A stretch of 64,000 bases of DNA from Nitrobacter sp051912485 (GCF_051912485.1 NZ_CP196822.1:3782001-3846000), one strand, 5' to 3'; positions 1 through 9,228 are shown, numbered from the stretch's first letter. The notes: generated from the sequence alone by a model not told the origin. Numbers and translations are program-made.

Positions 1-17
1 GACGCTACCTGCAATAT

Positions 18-1142
18 TCACGGGTTTTCGCCTCCATCGCCTGGCGACGAGGGAGACGCCGGGTCGCCCTGCGGTTGCGAGGGCGCATCCGGTGCGGCCT
101 CGCGCCGCCGCCCGTCGCGGGGGCGGACGGCGGGCCGCTCCTTACGCAGCCCGATCCGCAGCCGCTTGACTCGGCGCGGGTCGGCGTCGAGCACTTCGAT
201 CTCGAACGGGCCCGGCCCTGAAATGACCTCGCCCCGCACCGGCAAGCGGCCGACATGGGTGACAAGAAAGCCGCCGAGCGTGTCGACGTCCTCGCCCGCC
301 TCGCCGATCACGAACTCGTCGCCGATCATGCCGCGGACGTCCTCGAGGCTGGCGCGCGCATCGGCGATAAAGGAATTGTCGGCCTGGCGCACGATGGAGG
401 GCGGCTCGTCGCCGTCGTGCTCGTCGTCGATTTCGCCGACGATCTGCTCGACGATGTCCTCGATCGACACCAGGCCGTCGGTTCCACCGTATTCATCGAC
501 CACGAGCGCCAGATGGATGCGCGTCGCCTGCATCTGCGCCAGCAGGTCGATCGCCGGCATCGACGGCGGCACGTAGAGCAGTTTGCGGATGATGTTGGCT
601 TCGCTCAGCGGCAGTGCCAGATCGATGGCGCGCAGGTCGAGGCCGGCGGGCGGCGCCTTTTTGCGTTTCGCCTTGGACGGCATCGCGGTGCGCGCGCGCA
701 CAGCCATGAATGCGAGCAGGTCGCGGATATGAACGATGCCTTCAGGATCGTCGAGGTTCTCGTCGTAGACAACTAGACGGGAGTGCGCCGCGCTCTCGAA
801 CACGTTGATCAGTTCGCCGAGCGGAATGTCGCGTTTGACCGCGATGATATCGGCGCGGTGGACCATGACATCGGCGATGCGTCGTTCATGCAGGTTGAGG
901 ATATTGCGCAGCATGGTGCGCTCGATGGCCGAGAAGCTGGTCTCGTCCGGCGTCGAGGCGTCGAGCACCACCTGAAGGTCGGCGCGCACCGATCCCGGCT
1001 TCCAGCCGAACAGTGAGCGGATCGCCCGCATCAGCCAGCGCTCTGAGGCCGGACGCAGCACCTCGCCGTTGTGCACGGGCACCGGCAGGTTGCGGTTGTC
1101 CTGCGGCGGCGTGGTGTCGCTGGGTTCGTCCTCCGGAGCCAC
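18..1142 (-). CDS. tlyC: TlyC/CorC-type CBS-domain protein (hemolysin family)
   Basis: The 374-residue protein has a paired CBS domain (about residues 90-240, with the segment HSRLVVYDENLDD) followed by a CorC_HlyC C-terminal domain that ends near residue 330. A basic, low-complexity tail completes it. This is the short soluble form of the family, without the DUF21 membrane domain. Family members are implicated in Mg/Co efflux or membrane association, and the hemolysin name is historical. The start is a GTG placed directly after the ybeY stop codon, which implies translational coupling. It is the last gene of the minus-strand run fur-miaB-phoH-ybeY-tlyC; in relatives lnt usually follows, and that would lie left of the window. 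The family call is firm but the exact role is uncertain. Confidence 0.9.
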   Translation of the reverse strand: MAPEDEPSDTTPPQDNRNLPVPVHNGEVLRPASERWLMRAIRSLFGWKPGSVRADLQVVLDASTPDETSFSAIERTMLRNILNLHERRIADVMVHRADIIAVKRDIPLGELINVFESAAHSRLVVYDENLDDPEGIVHIRDLLAFMAVRARTAMPSKAKRKKAPPAGLDLRAIDLALPLSEANIIRKLLYVPPSMPAIDLLAQMQATRIHLALVVDEYGGTDGLVSIEDIVEQIVGEIDDEHDGDEPPSIVRQADNSFIADARASLEDVRGMIGDEFVIGEAGEDVDTLGGFLVTHVGRLPVRGEVISGPGPFEIEVLDADPRRVKRLRIGLRKERPAVRPRDGRRREAAPDAPSQPQGDPASPSSPGDGGENP

Positions 1143-1727
1143 TCAGGTCATCCGTTCTTGCGGCGCATAGGGATCGGGTATGCCGAGCCGCGCCAGAATT
1201 TCGCGCTCGAGGTTTTCCATTTCCCCGGCCTCTTCATCGGTTTCGTGATCGTAACCGATCAGATGCAGAAACCCATGGATGGCCAGATGGCTCAGGTGGT
1301 GACCGAACGGCTTGAGTTCGTCGTTGGCCTCGCGGCGCACGGTTTCATAGGCGATTGCGATATCGCCGAGCATACGCGGCGCATCGTCTGGCGAGGATGG
1401 ACCAGTCGGCTGCAGCGCCGGGAACGACAGGACATTGGTCGGCTTGTCGATGCCGCGCCAGTTGGCGTTGAGCGTACGGATGCCGGCGTCGTCGGTCAGC
1501 ATGATCGCAAGTTCGGCATCGCCGGTTTCAGTGTCGACGATTTCGGCGGCGGTCTCGATGGCGCGATGAATGATCGCTTCGGCATCGGCCTCCGCCCGCC
1601 AGCATTCGGCGACAATGAGAATTTCGGTTGCAGGCAAAGCGGAGTAGATCATCGTATGTCTTTCGCCGGCGCCGGCGCCGGCTCGTCGCGGAGGCCGGTC
1701 GCTTTCGCCATCCGTGTCCGGCATCAT
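1143..1727 (-). CDS. ybeY: Endoribonuclease YbeY (16S rRNA 3' maturation)
   Basis: The signature zinc site HGFLHLIGYDH lies near residue 145 and supplies the three conserved histidines. YbeY is a metal-dependent single-strand endoribonuclease used in 16S rRNA 3'-end processing and ribosome quality control. The frame opens at 194 residues, which is longer than typical (about 150-170). An internal ATG at MIYSALPATE, about 25 codons in, would give a more usual length. The upstream ATG overlaps the phoH stop codon as ATGA, so coupled translation from it is also plausible. Confidence 0.95.
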   Translation of the reverse strand: MMPDTDGESDRPPRRAGAGAGERHTMIYSALPATEILIVAECWRAEADAEAIIHRAIETAAEIVDTETGDAELAIMLTDDAGIRTLNANWRGIDKPTNVLSFPALQPTGPSSPDDAPRMLGDIAIAYETVRREANDELKPFGHHLSHLAIHGFLHLIGYDHETDEEAGEMENLEREILARLGIPDPYAPQERMT

Positions 1728-2773
1728 GGTTTTTTGGCTGCCGGCCGCTGCGGTAGCCCCTCATAGGCGGCGACAATCCGCGCCACCAGTTCATGACGGA
1801 TCACGTCATCGGCCGTGAATTTCACCTGAGCCACGCCCTCGATACCGTCGAGCAGCCGCGTCGCTTCCGCCAGTCCTGAGATCTGGCCGTTCGGCAGGTC
1901 GACCTGCGAAGGGTCGCCCGTGACGATCATGCGGCTGTTTTCGCCCAGTCGTGTCAGGAACATCTTCATCTGCATCGCGGTGGTGTTCTGCGCCTCGTCG
2001 AGGATAATCGCAGCGTTGGTCAGGGTGCGGCCGCGCATGAAAGCGAGCGGCGCGATCTCAATCTCGCCGGTTTGCAGGGCGCGCTCGACGATGCGGGAAT
2101 CCATCAGGTCATACAGCGCGTCGTAGATCGGCCGCAGGTAGGGGTCGACCTTTTCGCGCAAATCCCCTGGCAGGAAGCCGAGCCGCTCCCCGGCCTCGAC
2201 CGCGGGCCGCGTCAGGATGATGCGATCGACTTCCTTGCGCTCGAACAGTTGCGCCGCCTGCGCCACCGCGAGCCAGGTTTTGCCAGTGCCGGCGGGGCCG
2301 ATGCCGAATACCAGTTCATGATGTTTCAGTGCTCGGATATAGGCATCCTGCGCGGCGGTGCGCGCTCGCACCGGGCGCTTGCGCAGGTTGATGGCCTCGA
2401 AGGTCGAGAGTGGCGCCTTGGGGTCGTATTCGAACAGCGAGCCTTGTGCGATCACGGCGCGGATCGCGCCTTCGACCTCGCCCTGCGTGAGATCATGGCC
2501 CTGCGCCGCTTGGGTATAGAGTGTTTCCAGCACGCGCCGTCCGGCGTCGCAGGCGTCGCGCGATCCGGCGATGGTGATGTGGTTGCCGCGCGAATCGACG
2601 ACCACTCCGAGCCGCCGCTCGAGTTGTGCGAGATTCTGTCCGTATGGGCCGACCAGCGCCGACACCGCGCGATTATCGTCAAAATCGATGACGACTTGCG
2701 TTTCGGGCGGGGCTTGCATGTCGAGTTTCCGGCTGGGGACGAGTGAGGGCGAATCCGATGCGCTCTTGGGCAA
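1724..2773 (-). CDS. phoH: PhoH-family ATPase (PhoH-like protein)
   Basis: PhoH domain protein with a Walker A motif (GPAGTGKTWLA) near the middle and the Walker B/DEAQN segment ILDEAQNTTAMQMK downstream. PhoH-like proteins are cytoplasmic NTPases with suspected RNA roles and are commonly coupled to ybeY, as here. The open frame reaches back to 2893, inside miaB. The start chosen is a TTG at 2773, preceded by GGGAG and lying 4 nt after the miaB stop; it gives 349 residues. The ATG at 2719 (331 residues) is the main alternative. The stop overlaps the ybeY start. Confidence 0.9.
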   Translation of the reverse strand: MPKSASDSPSLVPSRKLDMQAPPETQVVIDFDDNRAVSALVGPYGQNLAQLERRLGVVVDSRGNHITIAGSRDACDAGRRVLETLYTQAAQGHDLTQGEVEGAIRAVIAQGSLFEYDPKAPLSTFEAINLRKRPVRARTAAQDAYIRALKHHELVFGIGPAGTGKTWLAVAQAAQLFERKEVDRIILTRPAVEAGERLGFLPGDLREKVDPYLRPIYDALYDLMDSRIVERALQTGEIEIAPLAFMRGRTLTNAAIILDEAQNTTAMQMKMFLTRLGENSRMIVTGDPSQVDLPNGQISGLAEATRLLDGIEGVAQVKFTADDVIRHELVARIVAAYEGLPQRPAAKKP

Positions 2774-2777
2774 GGGT

Positions 2778-4205
2778 TCAGGCTCCCGTGATCGCTTGAG
2801 ACGACGGCGTCTTCCGCGAAGCGTCTTTCGCGTCGCCGGATGCCGAAGACAAACCGGGATCGGCAAGCGACCCAAGCAGGCTGTAGCGCTCAAGGCTCTC
2901 GATGGCTACGGGCAGCACTTTCCCGATGATATCCTCGGATGCCATTACATGCGCGGGCTGGAGATAGGCGGTGCGGCCGACGATCTGACCGGCGTTGCGC
3001 GCGGCGCGTTCGAACAGCACATCAACCCTCTTGCCAATCGACGCCTTGTTGAAGGCGGATTGCTGGCTGTCGATCAGGTTCTGAAGCCGCTCCAGTCGCG
3101 CGTCCATGTCGGCCGTTGACACTGTCTCCTTCATCTCCGCCGCCGGCGTGCCCGGCCGCGGCGAGTACTTGAACGAATAGGCGCCAGCGTATCCGATTTG
3201 CGTGACAAGCGCGAGGGTTGCCGCAAAATCTTCCTCGGTTTCGCCCGGGAAGCCGACGATGAAGTCCGACGAGAACGCAATATCCGGCCGGACGTGGCGC
3301 AACCGGTCGATCACGCGGCGGTAATCGGCGGCGGTATGTCTGCGGTTCATGGCCGCAAGGATGCGGTCGGAGCCGGACTGCACCGGCAGATGCACGAACG
3401 GCATCAGCGCGTCGAGATCGCGGTGCGCGTCGATAAGCGAGTCCTCGACGTCGCGCGGATGGCTGGTCGAGTAGCGCAGCCGGACGATGCCTGGAATTTC
3501 GGCGAGGCGGTGCAGCAGCTTGCCGAGCGGCCAGGGCCGCCCGTCCGGGCCGTCGCCGTGATAGGCGTTGACGTTCTGCCCGATCAGGGTGATCTCGCGC
3601 ACGCCGTTGTCGGTAAGGCGCTGCACGTCCTCGACGATCTTCGCCACCGGACGCGACACCTCGGCGCCGCGCGTATAAGGCACGACGCAGAAGGTGCAGA
3701 ACTTGTCGCAGCCTTCCTGCGCCGTCACGAACGCCGAGATGCCGCGGGCGCGGATCGCCTGCCGCGACGGCTGCGGCAGGAAGCCGAATTTGTCCTCGAC
3801 CGGAAACTCGGTCTCCAGCGCGCGGCCCTCGGCCTTTGCGCGCGCGAGCAGTTGCGACAGATGATGATAGCTCTGCGGACCGACAACCACATCGACAACG
3901 GGCGCGCGGCGAATGATTTCATCGCCTTCGGCCTGCGCAACGCACCCGGCGACGACAACGCTCATCTCGCGCCCGTCGCGCGCCGCCTGGTCCTTGGCGA
4001 CGCGCAGCCTGCCGAGTTCGGAATAGACCTTCTCGGACGCCTTCTCGCGGATATGGCAGGTGTTGAGAATGACGAGGTCCGCCTCCTCGGCGCTGGCGGT
4101 CTCGACAAAACCTTCCGGTGCCAGCGTATCCACCATGCGCTGGGCATCGTAGACGTTCATCTGGCAACCGTAGGACTTGATGTGCAGCTTGCGCGGCGGC
4201 GTCAT
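2778..4205 (-). CDS. miaB: tRNA-2-methylthio-N6-dimethylallyladenosine synthase MiaB
   Basis: Methylthiotransferase with three recognisable parts: an N-terminal UPF0004 domain beginning KLHIKSYGCQMN, a radical-SAM domain with the cysteine cluster GCDKFCTFCVVPYTRG near residue 165, and a C-terminal TRAM domain. It carries two 4Fe-4S clusters and adds a methylthio group to i6A37 in tRNAs that read UNN codons. The length of 475 residues is normal. It lies between the fur/mur gene and phoH in a minus-strand run. NfuA, a candidate donor or carrier of Fe-S clusters for such enzymes, is encoded about 4 kb away. Confidence 0.97.
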   Translation of the reverse strand: MTPPRKLHIKSYGCQMNVYDAQRMVDTLAPEGFVETASAEEADLVILNTCHIREKASEKVYSELGRLRVAKDQAARDGREMSVVVAGCVAQAEGDEIIRRAPVVDVVVGPQSYHHLSQLLARAKAEGRALETEFPVEDKFGFLPQPSRQAIRARGISAFVTAQEGCDKFCTFCVVPYTRGAEVSRPVAKIVEDVQRLTDNGVREITLIGQNVNAYHGDGPDGRPWPLGKLLHRLAEIPGIVRLRYSTSHPRDVEDSLIDAHRDLDALMPFVHLPVQSGSDRILAAMNRRHTAADYRRVIDRLRHVRPDIAFSSDFIVGFPGETEEDFAATLALVTQIGYAGAYSFKYSPRPGTPAAEMKETVSTADMDARLERLQNLIDSQQSAFNKASIGKRVDVLFERAARNAGQIVGRTAYLQPAHVMASEDIIGKVLPVAIESLERYSLLGSLADPGLSSASGDAKDASRKTPSSQAITGA

Positions 4206-4393
4206 GGAACCTGGCTCGGGGGACGTGGCGCGCCATCGGCGCGCAGTTCACTTATAGGCGAGGGCGAGGAAAATCCAGCATCCTGCCGGCCGTCCCCGGG
4301 CCGGCAGCCTTCGTGTCAGCACCGCGGCAGCAGCGCCGTACGAAATAACCTCGCATTGACAAGCATACAGCTTTGCGGGATTTTGATTGGCAC

Positions 4394-4843
4394 TCAGGAC
4401 TGATCGTCGTCCATCGGGACGCAATAGAGCTCGAGGCGGTGATCGACCAGCCTGTAGCCGAGTTTGCGAGCTATTTCGGCTTGCAGTTTCTCGATTTCAT
4501 CCGACGTGAATTCGATGACCTTGCCGTCTCGCAGGTTGATCAGATGATCGTGGTGACTGTCGCGCATCGTCTCATAGCGCGCGCGGCCCTCGCGGAAATC
4601 GTGTCGCTCGATGATGCCGGCATCCTCGAACAGCTTGACCGTGCGATAGACCGTCGAGATCGAGATCTTGTCATCCACCGCGACGCAGCGGCGATAGAGT
4701 TCCTCGACGTCCGGATGATCGGAGGCTTCCGCCAGCACGCGCGCGATAACCCGGCGCTGCTCGGTCATGCGCATCCCGGTGGCGGCGCAACGCGCCTCGA
4801 TGTTGGTGGGCTTCTGCACAGACGTCGGTTTCAGGGCCGTCAT
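4394..4843 (-). CDS. fur: Fur/Mur-family metal-dependent transcriptional regulator
   Basis: The 149-residue protein has an N-terminal winged helix (RMTEQRRVIARVLAEA, then ISISTVYRTVKLFEDAG) and the metal-site segment HHDHLI. The usual cysteine pair after this histidine cluster is missing (HHDHLINLRDG). That is known for alphaproteobacterial Fur proteins that act as Mn-responsive Mur regulators. It is not Irr: there is no Cys-Pro heme motif. It lies directly upstream of miaB with about 190 bp between them. Iron or manganese sensing is a family inference and the metal cannot be read from the sequence. Confidence 0.9.
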   Translation of the reverse strand: MTALKPTSVQKPTNIEARCAATGMRMTEQRRVIARVLAEASDHPDVEELYRRCVAVDDKISISTVYRTVKLFEDAGIIERHDFREGRARYETMRDSHHDHLINLRDGKVIEFTSDEIEKLQAEIARKLGYRLVDHRLELYCVPMDDDQS

Positions 4844-5034
4844 GACGTGTCCGGTTCCGATGGCGCATGTTCCGCCGGGGTGTAGGTCGCTTGGCGTGCG
4901 CCCGCATGATACTCGGGAGTGCGACCGGACGCAAAACCGATTTCACCTTTACTGATCGTCTTCCTGTGTCCCGATTCCGAAGTTCGCAGACCCTTGCAGC
5001 AACCTTTGATGCGAACTTCTGAACCTAAAACCAC
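4844..5034. other. Intergenic region upstream of fur/mur
   Basis: No supported gene. Together with the repeat that follows, this fills the 333 bp between fur/mur and rimI. It should hold the fur/mur promoter. I see no clear Fur or Mur box. Confidence 0.4.
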
Positions 5035-5035
5035 G

Positions 5036-5152
5036 CTAGAGCATTTTCCGGCTAAGTGGAATCCGGTTAGCCGTAAGAAAATGCTCTCAATCTATAACTT
5101 GCGCGTATTCTGATCGCAAAACCGGTGTCCACTTTTGCGGAATACGCGCTAG
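5036..5152. repeat. Composite palindromic intergenic repeat, copy 1
   Basis: A two-hairpin element bounded by CTAG at both ends. The first arm pair is GAGCATTTT / AAAATGCTC (about 5039-5096). The second is GCGCGTATTC / GAATACGCGC (about 5101-5150). A diverged copy sharing most of this sequence lies at 8505-8618, and half-copies occur at 13052-13110 and 16656-16690. It sits in the gap between rimI and fur/mur. Confidence 0.8.
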
Positions 5153-5176
5153 TCTCCCTTTGCCACCGCGCACAGA

Positions 5177-5659
5177 CTACGACAAGTCGCGACGCATCAC
5201 CAATGCGTTCAGTTCCTGGCCGCCGGCCTCCCGATAGTATCGTTCGCGGCGTCCGGTGACGGCAAAGCCGGCGCGTTCATAGAGACGTCGTGCCGGCTGA
5301 TTATTTTCCTCGACTTCGAGAAACACGGTGCGTACGCCGCGTCCGGCGAGGTAGCCGAGGTGCGTGAACAGAAGGTCGCGCGAGAATCGCTGGCCACGGT
5401 GGCTCGCGTCGATCGCGATCGAGAGGATTTCGGCCTCATCCACCGCGATGCGCGACACGGCGAAGCCAATCACGTTCGATCGCAGCCGCAGGCGCTGAAC
5501 CAGCGTGTTGCGCTCCGCGATCATGACTTCGAATTCGCCTTCACCCCAGCCGCGGTGAAACGATGCGCCGTGAATTGCCGCAAGGCGCGCGGCGTCGTGC
5601 GGACCTGCGGCCTCGACCACGGGCGTCGCACGCTCTTTGCCCGAGAACCATGTCATCAT
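5177..5659 (-). CDS. rimI: Ribosomal-protein-alanine N-acetyltransferase RimI-like (GNAT)
   Basis: GNAT acetyltransferase of 160 residues with the acetyl-CoA-binding segment IDASHRGQRFSRDLL and the late motif FLEVEENNQPARRLYERAGF. RimI acetylates the N-terminus of ribosomal protein S18. The frame stays open much further upstream, but that part is antisense-like and overlaps tsaB. The start is one of two adjacent ATG codons (5659 or 5656) that overlap the tsaB stop. The tsaB-rimI pairing is conserved in many bacteria and supports the name over a generic GNAT. Confidence 0.9.
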   Translation of the reverse strand: MMTWFSGKERATPVVEAAGPHDAARLAAIHGASFHRGWGEGEFEVMIAERNTLVQRLRLRSNVIGFAVSRIAVDEAEILSIAIDASHRGQRFSRDLLFTHLGYLAGRGVRTVFLEVEENNQPARRLYERAGFAVTGRRERYYREAGGQELNALVMRRDLS

Positions 5660-6354
5660 GATGCAGCCTGCTTCGACGTTTTGAGCAGGAGATCGCCGGC
5701 CGGCCTGGCGTCGGGCGCGCGCAGGTAGTACGGGCGCGGTAGCGCGGTGTCCGGACTGACCGCCGCGGCGAGCCATGCCACCCAGGCGATATCGGGTGCT
5801 GCTTGCGGATCGACCGCGACCGGCGGCGGGGCGTGCGCGGGCCAGCGGTCGGCGAGAAGCTTCGCGGCATTGCCGACCAGATGCGGCGCGCCGAAACGCG
5901 ATGCGGCGAGCGCCTCTTCGAGCGGTGCGACGTGCGGCTGAACCAACATGGATCCGTCGCCGCTGACAACCTGGAAATAAACGTGGTCGTGGCGGGCATC
6001 GATCACGGAGATCACCGGCCACTCGCGGTTCTCGCCAACAACCGGCGCGGCATAGGCCATGAGGGTCGTCACGCCAACCGCCGGTTTGTTGGCGGCAAGC
6101 GCGATGCCGCGCGCGGCCGACAGTCCGACGCGCAGGCCGGTGAAACTGCCGGGGCCGGTGGTCGCGGCGATGCGGTCCAGTGCCGCGAAGGCGATATCCG
6201 CGGATTCGATAACACGAGCAATCAGCGGCATCAGCGCTTCGGCGTGCCCGCGCTTCATCGGCAGCGATTCATGGGCGAGTAGCCGGCCGGCATCGGTGTC
6301 CAGCACACCGGCGGCGCAGGCATCGAGTGCGGTGTCGATCGCAAGAATAAGCAT
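5656..6354 (-). CDS. tsaB: tRNA t6A threonylcarbamoyltransferase complex subunit TsaB
   Basis: ASKHA-fold protein of 232 residues beginning MLILAIDTALDACAAGV, with the diagnostic segment TTGPGSFTGLRVGLSAARG near residue 65. TsaB is the inactive paralogue of TsaD; it scaffolds the complex that places threonylcarbamoyl on A37 of ANN-decoding tRNAs. It is the first gene of the minus-strand run and is translationally coupled to rimI by a 4-nt overlap. Confidence 0.95.
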   Translation of the reverse strand: MLILAIDTALDACAAGVLDTDAGRLLAHESLPMKRGHAEALMPLIARVIESADIAFAALDRIAATTGPGSFTGLRVGLSAARGIALAANKPAVGVTTLMAYAAPVVGENREWPVISVIDARHDHVYFQVVSGDGSMLVQPHVAPLEEALAASRFGAPHLVGNAAKLLADRWPAHAPPPVAVDPQAAPDIAWVAWLAAAVSPDTALPRPYYLRAPDARPAGDLLLKTSKQAAS

Positions 6355-6655
6355 CGGAGCCTGATTAGCACTGTTCCTGGTGCATTACCTGCGGTTCCAT
6401 GAAAGGAAGCCGGGTTTTAGACACCAGATTGCCGCGATTCCGGCCATTTTCCCGCCGCGCCTCAGATCCGACCCGCATTTAATCGGCATTTAACTAAAAG
6501 TCGCCTTAATGACGCTCCGCAAGTCTGCGACAGGTTCTCCGGAACTTTGGGGAATCAGCCATGCGTAGTCTTGTATCCGCACATGCCGGCGGCATGCAGA
6601 CTTTCGTGTGCCGCTTGCAAAGATCGGGCGCTGAGTGACTCTGGACGTGGGGCGA
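6355..6655. other. Divergent intergenic region tsaB / Tlde1-like gene
   Basis: About 300 bp between divergent genes. The AT-rich stretch around 6475-6515 (several TTAA/TTTAA runs) is the likely promoter zone. No gene or clear operator was seen. Confidence 0.4.
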
Positions 6656-7780
6656 ATGACGTACGTTACGGGCACGCGCTATTATGATGTGTCGGCTTAT
6701 TCCGCCGGCTCGCGTCGCAAAGCCGTTCCTCAAAATGTTGTTGGCGCCGCCGCGCTCGCCTGCATTGCCGTTGCCTGCGCCTGGACTCTCTACACCAATA
6801 TTTCCGGCGGGAATCCGGAACTGGTCACAGCCTCGCTGCCGCCGGCTGCATCCATCCGTTCCGTGGAACCGGCCGATCGCATCGCGGCCGCGTATGACGC
6901 GCTGCGCGAGATGCCCCGGCCTCGCGCCGCGCAGGCTCCTGAAGCCCGTGCAACGGTCAAGGCTCGCATTGAAGATCCTGCCGCCCGGGCCCGCACGGCA
7001 TGGCTCTACGGTCCGCGCTTCCTCGGCGCGCAGCCGGAAACCTTCCGGCCGCAGTCCGAGCCGGCTCAGGCTGCTCCGATAGAGGTTGCCTCGCTTCCCG
7101 CGCAGGCAATGCCGGAGACCTTGCCGCTTCCACCGGCGCCGCAAGTCGCCACGGTTGTGCCAATACCGACGCCGCGTCCGGCAGAACTGCGCCAGTTGCA
7201 GGCTTCCGTTCCTTCCCGCCGCGAGGTCGCGCAGGCCAACGAGGCTGCCGCGCTGGAGCCGGAGCCGAAGAAGCCATCGATCTTCGAGAAACTGTTCGGC
7301 AAATCAGCGTCCGGCGGTCTGCAACTCGCATTCGCTGCGCCCGACGGCGGGGTGACAAGCGACGGCGAGAGCCTGACGCTCGGCCGCATCCCGCAATACG
7401 ACCAGTTCACCGCCGTCTATGATATTTCGGCGCGCACGGTCTATATGCCGAACGGCACCAAGCTCGAGGCGCATTCGGGGCTCGGCAAGATGCTGGACGA
7501 TCCGCGTTATGCCGACAAGAAAATGCGCGGCGTGACGCCGCCACACACCTATGACCTGTCGCTGCGTGAAAACCTTTTTCACGGCGTTGAAGCGATCCGG
7601 CTGAAACCGGTCGGCGGCGAGGACAAGATATACGGGCGCAGCGGGTTGCTCGCGCATACCTACATGCTGGGGCCGAACGGCGACTCCAACGGCTGCGTGT
7701 CGTTCAGGAACTACACCGCCTTCCTGCGCGCTTACAAGAATGGCCAGGTCCGGCGGCTGGTTGTCGTCGCCAAACTCTGA
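6656..7780 (+). CDS. Membrane-anchored DUF2778 / Tlde1-like L,D-transpeptidase-fold protein
   Basis: One N-terminal membrane segment (about residues 28-48) is followed by a long proline- and alanine-rich linker to about residue 200. A C-terminal DUF2778 (Tlde1) domain then begins near LTLGRIPQYDQFTAVYD. The active-site-like block HTYMLGPNGDSNGCVSF (His, Ser and Cys about 40 residues from the end) matches the L,D-transpeptidase-type catalytic signature. Tlde1 domains cut or modify peptidoglycan stem peptides, and some are T6SS toxins. Here the N-terminal anchor and housekeeping context suggest a resident cell-wall enzyme. ATG 6656 was chosen over the in-frame GTG at 6635; both are possible. 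Confidence 0.75.
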   Translation: MTYVTGTRYYDVSAYSAGSRRKAVPQNVVGAAALACIAVACAWTLYTNISGGNPELVTASLPPAASIRSVEPADRIAAAYDALREMPRPRAAQAPEARATVKARIEDPAARARTAWLYGPRFLGAQPETFRPQSEPAQAAPIEVASLPAQAMPETLPLPPAPQVATVVPIPTPRPAELRQLQASVPSRREVAQANEAAALEPEPKKPSIFEKLFGKSASGGLQLAFAAPDGGVTSDGESLTLGRIPQYDQFTAVYDISARTVYMPNGTKLEAHSGLGKMLDDPRYADKKMRGVTPPHTYDLSLRENLFHGVEAIRLKPVGGEDKIYGRSGLLAHTYMLGPNGDSNGCVSFRNYTAFLRAYKNGQVRRLVVVAKL

Positions 7781-7809
7781 AGCCGAAATTGCCGCTGGAA
7801 GCCATGTAG

Positions 7810-8379
7810 CTACACCGGCCGCACTTCGACCACCTCGGGAACGAAATGCTTCAGCAGGTTCTGGATGCCGTTCCGCAAGGTCACGGTCGATGACGGGCAT
7901 CCGGAGCACGAGCCCTTCATGTTCACATAGACGATGCCGTCCTTGAAGCCGCGAAAGGTGATATCGCCGCCGTCGTCGGCGACTCCCGGCCGCACCCGCG
8001 TCTCGATCAGGTCCTTGATCAAGGTCACGGTCTCGGCGTCTGCTTCATCGAAGAATTCGACGTCATCGTTGGCCTCGCCATTCCCCGCTGTTGCGCCGTC
8101 CGCCAACAGCGGCGCACCCGACATGTAGTGTTCCATGATCACGCCAAGGATGGCCGGCTTGAGATGTTGCCAGTCGCTGTCGTCCTTCGTCACCGTGATG
8201 AAGTCCGAGCCATAGAACACGCCGGTGACGCCGTGCACGGCGAATAGCCTCACGGCGAGCTGCGAGCGGCCAGCCGTGTCGGGGCTGGTGAATTCCATCG
8301 TGCCTTTGCCGAGCACGGTGCGGCCCGGAAGGAACTTCAAGGTAGCGGGATTGGGGGTGACTTCGGTCTGAATGAACAT
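7810..8379 (-). CDS. nfuA: Fe-S cluster carrier NfuA / NifU-like scaffold
   Basis: The protein has 189 residues with an N-terminal Nfu_N domain starting MFIQTEVTPNPATLKFLPG and a C-terminal NifU-like domain carrying the CxxC motif in MKGSCSGCPSSTVTLRNG. This architecture binds a 4Fe-4S cluster between two monomers and delivers it to client enzymes such as radical-SAM proteins. The length is normal. It is convergent with the Tlde1-like gene, with only 29 bp between the stops. Confidence 0.93.
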   Translation of the reverse strand: MFIQTEVTPNPATLKFLPGRTVLGKGTMEFTSPDTAGRSQLAVRLFAVHGVTGVFYGSDFITVTKDDSDWQHLKPAILGVIMEHYMSGAPLLADGATAGNGEANDDVEFFDEADAETVTLIKDLIETRVRPGVADDGGDITFRGFKDGIVYVNMKGSCSGCPSSTVTLRNGIQNLLKHFVPEVVEVRPV

Positions 8380-8504
8380 CGATCTCTCCGTCGTCGCCGG
8401 TTCAAGGCCGGCGCGTAGGTTCCCTTAGCAGATAGCCATGGCAAAAGCACGATCAAGGGCGCTGGGGCAGCCATCCGCGCAACGCCCGGCATTCACGCCG
8501 ATCT

Positions 8505-8618
8505 GAGCAATTTCTGGCTAAGTGAAATCCGGTTGGCGCGAAGAAAATGCTCTCGAACAATAACTTGCGCATAGTCCGATCGCGAAACCGGTATCCACTT
8601 TTGCGGAATACGCGCTAG
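8505..8618. repeat. Composite palindromic intergenic repeat, copy 2
   Basis: A diverged copy of the element at 5036-5152: GAGCAATTT...AAAATGCTC, then GCGCATAGTC...GAATACGCGC, ending in CTAG. The right end overlaps the stop codon of the downstream minus-strand gene: the TAG of the universal stress protein (8615-8617) lies inside the terminal CTAG. Confidence 0.8.
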
Positions 8619-9109
8619 GACAGCGCATCGACCTCGTCGTCGGTCAGGCTGCCCGGCACGATCGTCACCGGAATCGGGAAATTTCCGGCGGTTTTGGCGA
8701 GCATTGTGATGATCGGGCCAGGGCCTTCAGGACCGCCGCTGGCGGCCAGCACCAGCATCGAAATATCGACGTCCTTGTCGATGACATCGAGAATCTGTTC
8801 GAGCGGCTTGCCCTCGCGAATGACGCGTTCCGGCGTAATCGCGGCGATACCGTTGGCCCGGCCGGAAGCGCGATCGAGCGCCGCGTTCGCGCCTTCATAG
8901 GCCTCGGCGCGCATCACCTCGGCGACGCCGAGCCATTCCTGATTGCGGTCTTCCGTCTCGACCACCCGCAACATCACGATGCCGCCGCCGACGCGAATGG
9001 CACGGCGGCTCGCATAGTAGACGGCGCGGTCCCATTCCGCACTGTCGTCGACGACGACAAGGTATTTCGGCTTGTGGCCCGTCTCGTAGCTTCGACGTTG
9101 TGCGCTCAT
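8615..9109 (-). CDS. Universal stress protein (UspA family)
   Basis: A single UspA domain begins KPKYLVVVDDSAEWDRAVYYA and has a C-terminal nucleotide-site region with LVLAASGGPEGPGP. The usual ATP-binding GxxGxxG(S/T) motif is only partly present, so ATP binding is unsure. The start is ATG 9109 (164 residues), preceded by GGGA; an upstream in-frame start at 9145 is possible. The stop codon comes from the end of the palindromic repeat. Confidence 0.85.
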   Translation of the reverse strand: MSAQRRSYETGHKPKYLVVVDDSAEWDRAVYYASRRAIRVGGGIVMLRVVETEDRNQEWLGVAEVMRAEAYEGANAALDRASGRANGIAAITPERVIREGKPLEQILDVIDKDVDISMLVLAASGGPEGPGPIITMLAKTAGNFPIPVTIVPGSLTDDEVDALS

Positions 9110-9228
9110 GCATGTCCCGGTGCTGAACAACGCAGACGCCGCCATGCTGCCACGGCGGGGGCTGCCCCGACAAGCCGGATGCGACGCTTGATCAACGGTG
9201 GTCGAGGTCGGCCGGGAGCGGTGTGATG

